Source: Amycolatopsis jiangsuensis (lineage in GTDB: Bacteria; Actinomycetota; Actinomycetes; Mycobacteriales; Pseudonocardiaceae). From it: a DNA stretch of 64,000 bases. Under the pieces are notes generated by a model. That model saw only the letters and a list, made by a program, of their open reading frames with translations. It made no database searches and was not told where the DNA came from. The translations under genes and the position numbers were made by a program. This document shows positions 8,709 to 17,122 of this stretch, in pieces (positions within the stretch are counted from its first letter, which is position 1; the number at the start of each line of letters is the position of its first letter). The DNA is taken from positions 5,792,501-5,856,500 of the forward strand of contig NZ_JACHMG010000001.1 of assembly GCF_014204865.1 (NCBI RefSeq), in the 5' to 3' direction.

Positions 8709-9737
8709 TGCCCCTGCACCCGCGCTCCCCTCCCTGTGCCACTCTCCGGCACGGTAGCTGGTACGCCCCCGCTGACCAGGAGCGGACCTCGCCGTCCTGC
8801 CTCACGTCGACCGGCTTTGGTGCTTCGCTGGCGTGGCGTGGCGTGTGGGTGGGCGTGGTGTGTCGGTGGCTCCGGTGCGCGACGGGACTTGGTGCGCGGG
8901 GCTTGGTGTGCGACGGGGCTCGGTGTGTGGCTGGGTTCGGCGCCGGATCGGTTTCGTGCGGGGTTGGTTCCGACGGCGCTGGTTCTGACGAGCGCTGTTT
9001 CGGTACGTGAGTCGGTCCGGTGCGCGGTTGGTTCGGTCGACCAGCTCTGCGCGAGTGAACAGATCGGGCTACCCCGGGCCTGCCGGAGCATTTCCGGCGT
9101 GGTCGAAATATGTGGCGAACGGTTTGTATCGACCACCCGTATGCGCAGGAGCAGTCCGGTCCTGTGGCTTGAGGTGAGCGACCTGGCCTCGCCGCCCGGG
9201 TTCGCAGAAGTTGTGCGGTTTCGCGGCTCCGGTGAGTGATCTTTCCTGGCTGCCCAGATGTGCAGGGCTCCCGGCCTCGCGGCTCCGGTAAGTGGCCTGG
9301 CCCGGCCACCGGGACGTGCAGGAGCTGTTCGGCCTCGGGGTTCGGGTGAGCGATCCGGCCCGTCCACCCAGATCCACACGAGCGGTTCGGGCCGCGGCTC
9401 TGTTCGAGCAACCTGGCCCGGCGACTTGGCCTGGCAACCTGGCCCGGCGACTTGGCCTGGCAACCTGGCCCGGCAACCTGGCCTGGCAACCGGGTTCTGC
9501 AGCAGCAGTCCGGTTCTGCAGCTTCGCGCAAGCGACCTCGCCGCCCACCCTGCTCCCAGCGATCGGGCCCACCCGCCAGAGTGCCGGTTTTCGCCGAGTT
9601 GTCCGGACCGTCTGGGCGGCCGTCCGAGCGGAAACCCGGCCTGCCGGGAATGCCGGCTGTGACGGTGGGTCTCGCGCTTGGTAATGCAGCCGTTTGGCGG
9701 TACGTGCGGGAGGTCCTTCGCTCACTAAGGTGGCCCG
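8709..9737. repeat. Gene-free, repeat-rich spacer
   Basis: About 1 kb with no credible gene. Frames are open on both strands but encode Arg/Pro/Gly/Ala-rich strings without domains. The plus strand is G/T-skewed in the first half (many GGTGCG and TCGG words). The second half holds short imperfect repeats of CCTGGCCCGG type, including the regular 13-bp array at 9411-9491. Confidence 0.7.
9411..9491 (+). repeat. 13-bp tandem repeat, six units
   Basis: Six consecutive 13-bp units alternate between ACCTGGCCCGGCG and ACTTGGCCTGGCA, ending in a partial ACC. The unit length is not a multiple of three, so the array shifts frame every unit and is not a coding repeat. Confidence 0.9.
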
Positions 9738-11324
9738 ATGGTTGCGCCCGAGAAGTCCGAGCCCACCGCGAAGAGCGCCGCGTTCGCCGTCACGATGCGG
9801 GGGTACAACCAGCGTCAGGTCGATGAGCGCATTGCCGAGCTGACCCGTGAGCAGCAGGAGACGGCCCGCAGCCGCGACGACGCCATGGCCAGCGTCGGTG
9901 AGCTGACGAAGGCGTTGACGACCGCGCAGAACGAACTCACCGAGGCGAAGGCGGCGCTGGTCCGCGTCAGTTCGAGCCCTGCGGGCGCGGGCGCGATGGC
10001 CGAACGCGTCCGCCTGATGATGCAACTCGCCGAGGAGGAGATCGCCGACCTCCGAGCCGCCGCCGAAGCGGACGCGACTTCCGCCCGGACCGAGGCGGAC
10101 CGCTACGCCCACGAGACGCAGCGCGCCGCGGACAAAGCAGCCAAGGACTCGGAAGCCGAACGCCAGCGTCTCCTGACCGAGACGAAAGCCGACCTGTCCA
10201 CCCGCGAAGCCGAACTGAAAGCACGCATCACCGCCGCGGACGAGGACATCGCAGCCCGGCAGTCGGACTTGGAAACCCGCATCGCCGCGTCGAACGAGGA
10301 CATCGCGACTCGCACCGCTGCCGCGGACGAGGACATCGCGACCCGTACCGCTGCGGCCAATCAAGACATCGCGACCCGTACCCAGGCTGCGGACGAGGAC
10401 ATCGCGACTCGTACCGAGGAGGCGGACCGCGCCCGAGCCGCTGCGGACGAGGCGGCAACCCTCGCCCGCATGGAGGCGGACGAAGCTGCAGCTGCTTCCC
10501 GCAGTCAGGCAGACGAAGCATCCGCCGAAGCTCGTGCGGCCGCCGACCAGTCCGCCGCCCAGACCCGAGCCGAAGCAGACAGCGCAGCGACCCGGGCCCG
10601 CGCCGAAGCGGATGCCGCCGCCGACGAAGCCCGCACCGAAGCAGACGCCAAGGCGGAACGCGCCCGTACCGAAGCAGACGAGGCTTCAGCACGCGCCCGC
10701 GCCAAAGCGGACGAAGAGGCGGCCCGTGCCCGAGCGGAGACAGACGCGGCCGCTGAAGCCAAAGCCGCAGCAGCCCGGGAGGAAGCCGACCTGCGTGCGT
10801 CGGAAGAGATCGCCATCAAGAAGTCCCAAGCGGAAACCGCACTCGCCGACGCACTTCAGAAGCAGTCCGAAGCCACCGAGAACCACGCCCTGGTGCTCTC
10901 CATGCGCACCAAGGTCGCAGACCGGATGGCCGCGACCAATGAGGCAGTCCAGGAAGCTCTCCGCCTGCTCACCCCGCCAGAAGACGAGGCCGCACAACCC
11001 ACCTCGAACGACGCCCGACTCTCCGCCCCAGACGCAGCGTCTCGTCCCTCAGCAGGCGGGGACCCGCAGTCCAAGGCAGACGCAACGTCTCACCTCTCGA
11101 CAGGCGAGGATTCGCAGTCCAAGGCAGACGCAACGTCTCACCTCTCGACAGGCGAGGATTCGCAGTCCAAGGCAGACGCAACGTCTCACCTCTCAGCAGG
11201 CGAGGACTCGCAGCACAAGGCAGACGCAGCCCCTCACCGCTCGGCAGACGCAGCCCCTCACCGCTCGGCAGGCAAGCCCCCCTCGACCAACCGACGACGA
11301 GACCCTTCGACCAACCGACGGTGA
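9738..11324 (+). CDS. DivIVA-like long coiled-coil protein
   Basis: 528-aa cytoplasmic protein. The N-terminal motif FAVTMRGYNQRQVDERIAEL (about residues 16-35) resembles the membrane-targeting start of DivIVA/Wag31-type proteins. An Ala/Glu/Arg-rich coiled coil with almost no helix breakers fills about 40-400. It contains 11-residue repeats of the type AADEDIATRTA (about 165-230), then ADEA-x-RA-type repeats. The last 90 residues are a Ser/Asp/His-rich tail of 16-residue repeats. The architecture recalls polar-growth scaffolds such as Scy/FilP of Streptomyces, so a role in apical growth or cytoskeleton is inference. AAGG precedes the ATG. It stands alone between two gene-free spacers. Confidence 0.75.
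   Translation: MVAPEKSEPTAKSAAFAVTMRGYNQRQVDERIAELTREQQETARSRDDAMASVGELTKALTTAQNELTEAKAALVRVSSSPAGAGAMAERVRLMMQLAEEEIADLRAAAEADATSARTEADRYAHETQRAADKAAKDSEAERQRLLTETKADLSTREAELKARITAADEDIAARQSDLETRIAASNEDIATRTAAADEDIATRTAAANQDIATRTQAADEDIATRTEEADRARAAADEAATLARMEADEAAAASRSQADEASAEARAAADQSAAQTRAEADSAATRARAEADAAADEARTEADAKAERARTEADEASARARAKADEEAARARAETDAAAEAKAAAAREEADLRASEEIAIKKSQAETALADALQKQSEATENHALVLSMRTKVADRMAATNEAVQEALRLLTPPEDEAAQPTSNDARLSAPDAASRPSAGGDPQSKADATSHLSTGEDSQSKADATSHLSTGEDSQSKADATSHLSAGEDSQHKADAAPHRSADAAPHRSAGKPPSTNRRRDPSTNRR
11067..11258 (+). repeat. 48-bp in-frame tandem repeat in the coiled-coil gene
   Basis: Units begin at 11067, 11115, 11163 and 11211 with CAGTCCAAGGCAGACGCAAC or close variants. 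The first two are nearly identical and the fourth is diverged and shortened. Each encodes 16 residues of the type SKADATSHLSTGEDSQ. Two 24-bp half-like units and three 20-bp-scale CTCGACCAACCGACG units follow, the last of them beyond the stop codon at 11324. Confidence 0.9.
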
Positions 11325-12066
11325 GACCCCTCGACCAACCGACGCTGCCGCAACCCCACCACGACTGCGTGACTCAACCGGGCCGACTGCGTGACTTAAT
11401 TGCCCGCGCTAAATGATTCCACCGCGCGCACTACATGACTCCACCACGCCGATTGCGTGGCTCCACCGCGCATTGCGTGACTCCACCGAGAATCAACCAC
11501 ATGGGCACCATGGGCCCGTCGGTGGCGCCGAGCCACCGATTGAAGCTGACCAACCGCCCAGGCCTACCCGACTCATCTGGCACCTCTCTCGCCGGGCGCA
11601 TCCCTTACCGGGCAGGCACACCCCACGACGGGCGCATCCCTTACCTCTTACACGCGGAGCGTGCGGGCGCGTCCTGCACTTGGCGCACCCCTACATCGGC
11701 GCGCCCGGCAGCACCGAACTGGCCGCACGCAGTTCGGTGACCAGCAGCCGGGTCAGGTGGCGCACCCCTCGTCGGACGCAGCCATCGCCGGACGCACCCC
11801 TTACCGGGCACACTCTTCGCGAGGCGGACTCCCGCTTTCGATCGCGCCACCCGCGCGCCGCACCCCCGTCGCGCTACCCGCGCCGCACTCGCGTCGCGCT
11901 ACCCGCGCCGCACTCGCGTCGCGCTACCCGCGCCGCACTCGCGTCGCGCCATCCGCGTCGCGTTCGCTTCGCGCGACGTGGGTGGTCACTTCGTGTTGTC
12001 GTCGTGCGGCATCAGGCAATTCGATCGGTGATGTCTGCTGGTGCGATAGATGTGGCCTGTTCCGCC
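11325..12066. repeat. Gene-free spacer with degenerate repeats
   Basis: About 740 bp without a credible gene. It begins with copies of CCTCGACCAACCGACG continuing from the coiled-coil gene. Several TGCGTGACTCCACC-type words follow (11365-11490), then GGGCGCATCCCTTACC repeats (11590-11645), and a 25-bp tandem array at 11868-11960. Open frames here encode only Arg/Pro/His/Ser-rich text. Confidence 0.65.
11868..11960 (+). repeat. 25-bp tandem repeat, three units plus partial
   Basis: Three exact 25-bp units start at 11868, 11893 and 11918 with GTCGCGCTACCCGCGCCGCA. A diverged partial unit follows. The unit is not a multiple of three. Confidence 0.9.
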
Positions 12067-13506
12067 TCACGCCACAGCTGTCGAAAACAAGTCGTCGTCG
12101 ATCCACCCCCGTTCGTGCAGGGCGTGGCAGAACCTGCGGTACGAAGACGTCATCGCCGCCTGTTCGTCCGGCCTCGGTTCGATCAGTGATCCCTCCGGCA
12201 TGCCTGCGCAGACTTCCCGCAGCCCGCCCGGTGTGATCGCCGCCGCGGCCAGCAGGGCCGCTCCGTACCCGGTTTCCGCGTGCGGTGCGACCCGCAGCCC
12301 ACGACCGGTCGTGGTCGCCCGGATACTCGTCCACAAAGGACTCTGGCTTCCCCCGCCTGCGGCAAGGAGCGGGTCCCGCACAGTGATCCCCAGACGCCGC
12401 AAGTGGTCCAGCGCCAGTCGCTCGACGAACGCGACCCCCTCCAGCCGGGCACGGTGCAGTTCGACCTCGTCCGCCGGCGTGCCGAGTACGAAGCCTTCCG
12501 CTGCCCCATCGGCGAACGGGAATCGTTCGCCCCTGCGTCGCAAGGGAAACGTCACCACACTCGCCGGGCCGCGGAACTCCGCGGCGTCATCGAGTGACGC
12601 AAGCTCACGAGTGCCGGCAACAGACTCGCCTCCGGTGTTCGACGCGCCGCCGGGAAGCCACCAGCCGTCCGGATGCCGATGGCTGTACATCACCCCGGTC
12701 GGATCCGGCACAAGCGATTCGGTGACGCCTTTCAGCACGTACGTGGTGCCGAGGATGCCGACGAAGCGCCCCGGCTCCACCGCGCCGGCAGCGAGTTGAC
12801 CAGCACAGCCATCCGTCATGCCGGCGATCACGAGGCAGCCCGCGGGCAGACCGGCCACCGGTACGGTCACCTCGCCGAGCACGTTCGTCGGCGCCACCAC
12901 TGGCGGCAGCATCGTCTCCGGAACACCCAATCCGTCGAACACCTCGTGCGGCCATTCGCCCGCCAGCGGGTCGTAGCCACTTTTCAGTGCATGGGACCAA
13001 TCCGTCGCGACCGCGTGTCCGGTCAAGTGCGCGGCGATCACGTCCGCGGTGTGCCGGACGGCGAGTGCGTCTGTGTGTTCCGCCAGCCAGGCGATCCGAC
13101 CCAGTGCAGCGGTCGGCGAAACACCCGAGCCGAGCGGCTGCCACCGCTGCGCACCCAGCTCCGCCGCTTTCCGGTTGTGGTCCGCACCGCGTCGGTCGTC
13201 ATACATCAGAGCCGGCGTGATCGGTTCTCCGGCGGCGTCGACTCCCACAATGGTGCCCGAGGTCGCTGCGATCGACACTGCCGCGACCTCCGCACCGCGT
13301 GCCGGTAACGCAGCCGTGACCGCATTCAGCGCGGAAGCCGCGGCGGGCCACCACGCCGACGCGTCCTGTTCGCTGCGGCCGGCATCCGAACGCGCCGGCG
13401 GTGGCAAGGGCGCCGCCGCGGTGGTGAGCACGGCACCGCCGCACACCGCGAAGGCTCGAACCCCCGCGGTGGCAACGTCGATGCCGACGGTGACCTGCTC
13501 GTTCAC
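12067..13506 (-). CDS. FGGY-family carbohydrate kinase (first copy)
   Basis: 479-aa sugar/polyol kinase of the xylulokinase-gluconokinase type. It has the N-terminal ATPase fold start TVGIDVATAGVRAFAV, substrate-side motif MYDDRRG, the central GMTDGCAGQL and GILGTTYVLKG segments, and the C-terminal LLAAGGGSQSPLW nucleotide motif. The GTG start at 13506 overlaps the stop of the MFS gene (GTGA), so the two are translationally coupled. Substrate is unknown; the C4/C5 sugar genes on the opposite arm suggest a short-chain sugar or polyol. Confidence 0.9.
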   Translation of the reverse strand: MNEQVTVGIDVATAGVRAFAVCGGAVLTTAAAPLPPPARSDAGRSEQDASAWWPAAASALNAVTAALPARGAEVAAVSIAATSGTIVGVDAAGEPITPALMYDDRRGADHNRKAAELGAQRWQPLGSGVSPTAALGRIAWLAEHTDALAVRHTADVIAAHLTGHAVATDWSHALKSGYDPLAGEWPHEVFDGLGVPETMLPPVVAPTNVLGEVTVPVAGLPAGCLVIAGMTDGCAGQLAAGAVEPGRFVGILGTTYVLKGVTESLVPDPTGVMYSHRHPDGWWLPGGASNTGGESVAGTRELASLDDAAEFRGPASVVTFPLRRRGERFPFADGAAEGFVLGTPADEVELHRARLEGVAFVERLALDHLRRLGITVRDPLLAAGGGSQSPLWTSIRATTTGRGLRVAPHAETGYGAALLAAAAITPGGLREVCAGMPEGSLIEPRPDEQAAMTSSYRRFCHALHERGWIDDDLFSTAVA

Positions 13507-14840
13507 GCTGTACTGACCTTCTCGCTGGCCTGTTGCAGGCCGCCGTCCGCGGCGAGCGCTTGCTCGGCTGCCTCCGGCAGCTTCAGGAATCGCACCAGCA
13601 CTGCCGCCACCAGGTACAGCGCCGCGAAGATGATGACCACGCCGGCCGCGCCGGCCGGCCCCAGGAACAGCGACACGATCGCCGGCCCCACGAATGCCGC
13701 CGCGCCGGCACCGAGGTTCAGCAACGCCATCGCGCCGCCCTTGTGCTCCGGAGCCAGCGACGGGAGTAGCGCGGAGATCGGCACGAACCCGGCGAGCGTC
13801 GCGCCGTAGAGAGCGCCGACGATCAACGCGACCCAGTAGTACTGCGCACCCATCGCGATCGGCACGAAGTACAGCAACAGAATGGAAATCGCGCAGCCGA
13901 TCGCGCCGAACCAGAAGATCGTCGTACGCCAGCCGATCCGGTCGCTCAGCACGCCGAAGATGAGGTTGAAGAAGATGTTCGTCCCGTAGATCACCGACAC
14001 CAGCAGCAACCAGCGGCTCTCGCCGAAGCCGATCTGTGAGATGAAGATCGTCGGAAAGAACACCAGCATCCCGAACTCGGGAGCGGTGTTGATGACGCGC
14101 ACGACCATCCCGATGCCCACACGGGGTTTCCGCCAGGCGATGGACACGCTGGACATCAGGCTCTGCACCGGTTTCACGTCGGGTGGCGCGAGCCGCCGGT
14201 AGCCGGTTCGCTGCCGTACGCCCAGTATCGCGACGAGTCCGCCGACGGCCAGCAGCGCGACCGAGACCCACAACGTGCCGTAGTGCCCGACCAGTGGATT
14301 GGTGAAGCTCGCGACCAGCGCGCCCAAGGTCGGCAGCCCGCCGGTGAAGGCGAAGTAGAACCAGCCGACTGCCGCACCGAGCCGGGCGACCGGAGCCACC
14401 GCGGTGATCCACACGAGGAAGCCGAACGCGAACATGGGATATCCGAAACCGCGGAGGCCGTAGGAGATCAGCATCGCCGGATAGTTCCCGCCGGCCAGAC
14501 CGAGCGTCAGGAACAGCACGTCGAACACCAGCCAGATGGCCAGCCCGATCAGCATCACCCGACGTGGTCCCCACAGCTCGGACAGCGCACCCGAGAGCCA
14601 CGACGCCAGCATCACCGCGACGCCGTACACGGTGATCACGTACGACGCCTTGATTTCCGTGCCCGCGCCGTTGTCCGCCATGTACGGCGCGATGAAGCCG
14701 GATTCCACTCCGTCGCCGATCATGAACAGGAGCAGGCCGACATAGCCGAGGAACAGGGGCGCGGGCAGCCCCCATCGCGTGAGCAGGCGGCCGAAGCCGC
14801 TCGCCGGTGGGGACAACTCCGCTGTTGCCGACTCGTTCAT
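13503..14840 (-). CDS. MFS transporter, putative polyol/sugar permease
   Basis: 445-aa major facilitator with twelve hydrophobic segments and the loop 2-3 motif ASWLSGALSELWGPRRV. It is the likely uptake system for the substrate of the adjoining kinase, to which its stop codon is fused. I chose the ATG at 14840 because GGAGG lies 5 bases before it; an upstream in-frame ATG at 14852 overlaps that site. Acidic residues in helix 1 (IGDGVESGFIAPYM) are typical of the RbtT/DalT-like polyol subfamily, an uncertain family memory. Confidence 0.88.
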   Translation of the reverse strand: MNESATAELSPPASGFGRLLTRWGLPAPLFLGYVGLLLFMIGDGVESGFIAPYMADNGAGTEIKASYVITVYGVAVMLASWLSGALSELWGPRRVMLIGLAIWLVFDVLFLTLGLAGGNYPAMLISYGLRGFGYPMFAFGFLVWITAVAPVARLGAAVGWFYFAFTGGLPTLGALVASFTNPLVGHYGTLWVSVALLAVGGLVAILGVRQRTGYRRLAPPDVKPVQSLMSSVSIAWRKPRVGIGMVVRVINTAPEFGMLVFFPTIFISQIGFGESRWLLLVSVIYGTNIFFNLIFGVLSDRIGWRTTIFWFGAIGCAISILLLYFVPIAMGAQYYWVALIVGALYGATLAGFVPISALLPSLAPEHKGGAMALLNLGAGAAAFVGPAIVSLFLGPAGAAGVVIIFAALYLVAAVLVRFLKLPEAAEQALAADGGLQQASEKVSTA

Positions 14841-14902
14841 ACACGCCTCCATGACGTCGAGATCGAACGTATCATGGACCGTGTGAACTTCCCAGGCAAT
14901 AG

Positions 14903-14914
14903 TGTTAGATAAAC
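14903..14914 (+). promoter_or_regulatory. Possible DeoR-type operator half-site
   Basis: TGTTAGATAAAC lies in the 78-bp gap between the MFS start and the DeoR stop. Its left half matches the palindrome at 16380-16392 (TGTTAAC...). The dyad is weak, so this is a tentative second operator controlling the MFS-kinase pair. Confidence 0.3.
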
Positions 14915-14918
14915 CCGT

Positions 14919-15710
14919 TCAGTCGATGTCCTCCGCGATCTCGACCGTGACGTGGCTGCGCAGCTCGTCCGCGTAGTGCGGATCGATGTCCTGGTCCACG
15001 ATCAGCAGGTCGTACCCGTCGAGGGGAGCGAGCCGGTGCAGCGCGGTGCGCGGCATCTTGCTGGAGTCCATCAGCAGCACTTTCTGCCGCGCGCTGGCGA
15101 GCATCGTCCGCTTGATCATCACGATCTCGGGCTCCTGGTGAAACGTCATCTGGGTGGTCATCGCCGAGGTCGAGACGAACGCGATGTCCACCGAGAGCCG
15201 TTCGATAGCCTCGATGCTCTGCATGCCGAGGAACGAGTCGTGGGTGTGCGAGTAGTCGCCGCCGATGCAGATCAGCCGCAGCTCGTCCACGCCCTTGAGC
15301 ACGTCGAGCGCGGCCAGGTAATTGGTGGCCACGGTCAGCGGGGTCACGTCCACCAGCAGCCGGGCGAGGGCGAGTGCGCTGGTGGAGTCGTCGAGCAGGA
15401 CGGACATGCCGGGTTCGACATGCTCCACCGCGTTCATCGCGATCAGCCGCTTGGCGTCCGCGTTGCTGTTCAGCCGGTACTCGGCGTTGCTCTCGAACAC
15501 GGTGGACGGCATGGCGGAGACTCCGCCGCGGTACTTGCGGAGCAGGCCTCGCCGCGCCAGTTCGTCGATGTCCCGGTGCACCGTCATCATGCTGACGTTC
15601 AGCAGGTCCACCAGCTCGCCGATGGTCGCCGAGCCCTGGTGGAACACGTGGTCGGTCAGCTTCTGCTGGCGGCTCTCCCGGGAGTGCGTAACGGTCTTCT
15701 CACTCGGCAT
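14919..15710 (-). CDS. DeoR/GlpR-family transcriptional regulator
   Basis: 263-aa regulator of sugar catabolism. The N-terminal winged HTH reads SATIGELVDLLNVSMMTVHRD and IDELARRGLLRKYRGG. The C-terminal DeoRC sensor domain has isomerase-like motifs (VLLDDSTSALALARLL, LICIGGDYS, VLLMDSSKM) that usually sense a phosphorylated sugar intermediate. The ATG at 15710 gives a normal-length N terminus; further upstream in-frame codons overlap the phosphatase gene. It follows that gene by 7 bp and likely controls both arms of the catabolic locus through the palindrome at 16380-16392. Confidence 0.92.
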   Translation of the reverse strand: MPSEKTVTHSRESRQQKLTDHVFHQGSATIGELVDLLNVSMMTVHRDIDELARRGLLRKYRGGVSAMPSTVFESNAEYRLNSNADAKRLIAMNAVEHVEPGMSVLLDDSTSALALARLLVDVTPLTVATNYLAALDVLKGVDELRLICIGGDYSHTHDSFLGMQSIEAIERLSVDIAFVSTSAMTTQMTFHQEPEIVMIKRTMLASARQKVLLMDSSKMPRTALHRLAPLDGYDLLIVDQDIDPHYADELRSHVTVEIAEDID

Positions 15711-15717
15711 GCGGTGA

Positions 15718-16329
15718 TTATCTCTGCTCCACCGGAAGGTTGAAGCGCACCAGGGCAGTTCGGTCACCGGTCACCTCCACTTCGGTGACGGCGGCGTTGT
15801 CCAGCCGGGGAAACACGGTGCGGTAGCTCGACAACGGGATCCCGAACAGCCGGCACAGGGTGAGCCGCAGCAGCGTGTTGTGGGCGACGACCAGGGCTGT
15901 TCCGGTGGTGCGGTCCGCGATCTCGCGGATCGCCCGTGCGCCGCGGGCGGCCGCCTCCACCGGGTCGTCGGACCCCGGGAACGCGCCGGCGACCGGGTCC
16001 GCGAGGAAGTGCTCGACCACTCCGGGGTCGGTCCGTCGGACCTCGTCACGGGTTCGGCCCTCGGCGATCCCGAAATGGGTTTCCCGCAGGTCGCCGACGA
16101 TTTCCGGACTTAGATCCAGAGCTCGCGCGGCCGGTTCGGCGGTGTGCCGGGCGCGCAGTTGCGGTGAGCAGAACAACGCGTCGGGTTTCACCCGACGGGC
16201 GTACGCGGCCAATGCGTCCGCCTGCCGCCGCCCCTCCGCTGTCAGCGCCACCTCGCTGCTTCCGGCGTAACGGTTTTCCGCGTGCCATTCGGTCTGCCCG
16301 TGCCTGGTCAGCAGGAGCCGTGTTCCCAC
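15718..16329 (-). CDS. Histidine phosphatase family protein
   Basis: 203-aa phosphoglycerate-mutase-like phosphatase with the catalytic LLLTRHGQTEW motif near its start and the second His in ALVVAHNTLLRL. The GTG at 16329 is preferred because GGGAGGG lies 5 bases before it; an upstream GTG at 16356 has no such site. Co-oriented with and 7 bp before the deoR-like gene. Within a sugar-phosphate pathway it may dephosphorylate an overflow intermediate, but the substrate is not predictable. Confidence 0.88.
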   Translation of the reverse strand: MGTRLLLTRHGQTEWHAENRYAGSSEVALTAEGRRQADALAAYARRVKPDALFCSPQLRARHTAEPAARALDLSPEIVGDLRETHFGIAEGRTRDEVRRTDPGVVEHFLADPVAGAFPGSDDPVEAAARGARAIREIADRTTGTALVVAHNTLLRLTLCRLFGIPLSSYRTVFPRLDNAAVTEVEVTGDRTALVRFNLPVEQR

Positions 16330-16379
16330 TTTTACCCTCCCTTGTCGTGTGAACACCCTTGCGAAGATCTCAGAATGCT

Positions 16380-16392
16380 TGTTAACTTAACA
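16380..16392 (+). promoter_or_regulatory. Perfect 13-bp palindrome between the two catabolic arms
   Basis: TGTTAACTTAACA is a perfect dyad around a central C. It sits in the 106-bp divergent region between the phosphatase/DeoR arm and the HAD/kinase arm. The halves resemble the classical DeoR operator arms (TGTTA...TAACA), fitting the DeoR-family gene next door. Confidence 0.6.
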
Positions 16393-16435
16393 TCGCTCGT
16401 GTGAAACGGGCTCGCTCTCTGAAGGGATCTGGTGC

Positions 16436-17119
16436 ATGACACTCAGCGCGGTGGTGTTCGACCTCGACGGTGTCCTGGTCGAAAGTGAACACCTCTGGGA
16501 AGAGAATTGGGCCGCGTTCGCCGCTCGTCACCAGGTCGTGTGGACCGCGGAGGACACCGCCTCGGTGCAAGGAATGAGCGCGCCCGAGTGGGCCGGCTAC
16601 CTCGCTCGCCGGTGCGGAGTGCCGGAACTCGCTGGTCAGGTGGAGCGTGCCGTCGTCGACGGCATGATCGACTCGATCGACGACGGGCAGGCGCCGCTGC
16701 TTCCGGGCGCCGGAAGAATGGTCCGCGAAGCCGGTGCGAAAGTCCCCATCGCACTGGCCTCCTCGGCAGCTCGCCGGGTCATCGACGCCGTGCTGGAGAA
16801 ACACGAACTCACCCATGAGTTCGCCGCCACCGTGTCCAGCGCGGAAGTCGCACGGGGTAAACCGAGTCCGGATGTCTACCTCGAGGCGGCGACGCGGCTG
16901 GGCAAATCCGGTGGTGAGTGTCTCGCCGTCGAAGACTCCAGCAACGGGATTCGTGCCGCGGCGGCCGCCGGGCTCACCGTCATCGCACTACCGAACCCCG
17001 CTTATCCGCCGAAGCCGGATGCGCTGGAGCTGGCCCGCGCTGTGGCGGAGGACAACGACGATGTTCGCCGGAAGCTGCTGGCCTACCTGGCCGGCGAGCC
17101 CGTGGCCGCGAAGGACTGA
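16436..17119 (+). CDS. HAD-family phosphatase, beta-phosphoglucomutase-like
   Basis: 227-aa haloacid dehalogenase superfamily hydrolase. Motif I is VVFDLDGVLVESE (nucleophile Asp and general acid Asp), motif II ALASSAARR, motif III Lys in RGKPSPDVY, and motif IV VEDSSNG. The helical cap insertion after motif I is that of the beta-phosphoglucomutase/YcjU group, usually sugar-phosphate phosphatases. GAAGGGA precedes the ATG. First gene of a tight plus-strand operon: the kinase starts 3 bp after its stop. Confidence 0.9.
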   Translation: MTLSAVVFDLDGVLVESEHLWEENWAAFAARHQVVWTAEDTASVQGMSAPEWAGYLARRCGVPELAGQVERAVVDGMIDSIDDGQAPLLPGAGRMVREAGAKVPIALASSAARRVIDAVLEKHELTHEFAATVSSAEVARGKPSPDVYLEAATRLGKSGGECLAVEDSSNGIRAAAAAGLTVIALPNPAYPPKPDALELARAVAEDNDDVRRKLLAYLAGEPVAAKD

Positions 17120-17122
17120 CTC

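Noticed and set aside
9069..10364. 431-codon minus-strand frame over the spacer and the coiled-coil gene
   Set aside because: It crosses a 13-bp repeat array and is antisense to the DivIVA-like gene; composition is Gly/Arg/Val junk.
11413..12189. 258-codon plus-strand frame in the spacer
   Set aside because: Made of 25-bp repeats and Arg/Pro/His/Ser text, and it runs antisense into the FGGY kinase gene.
14903..14914. Strong DeoR operator before the MFS gene
   Set aside because: Only the left half-site is good and dyad arms pair over 3 bp; kept as a low-confidence feature, not as a finding of its own.
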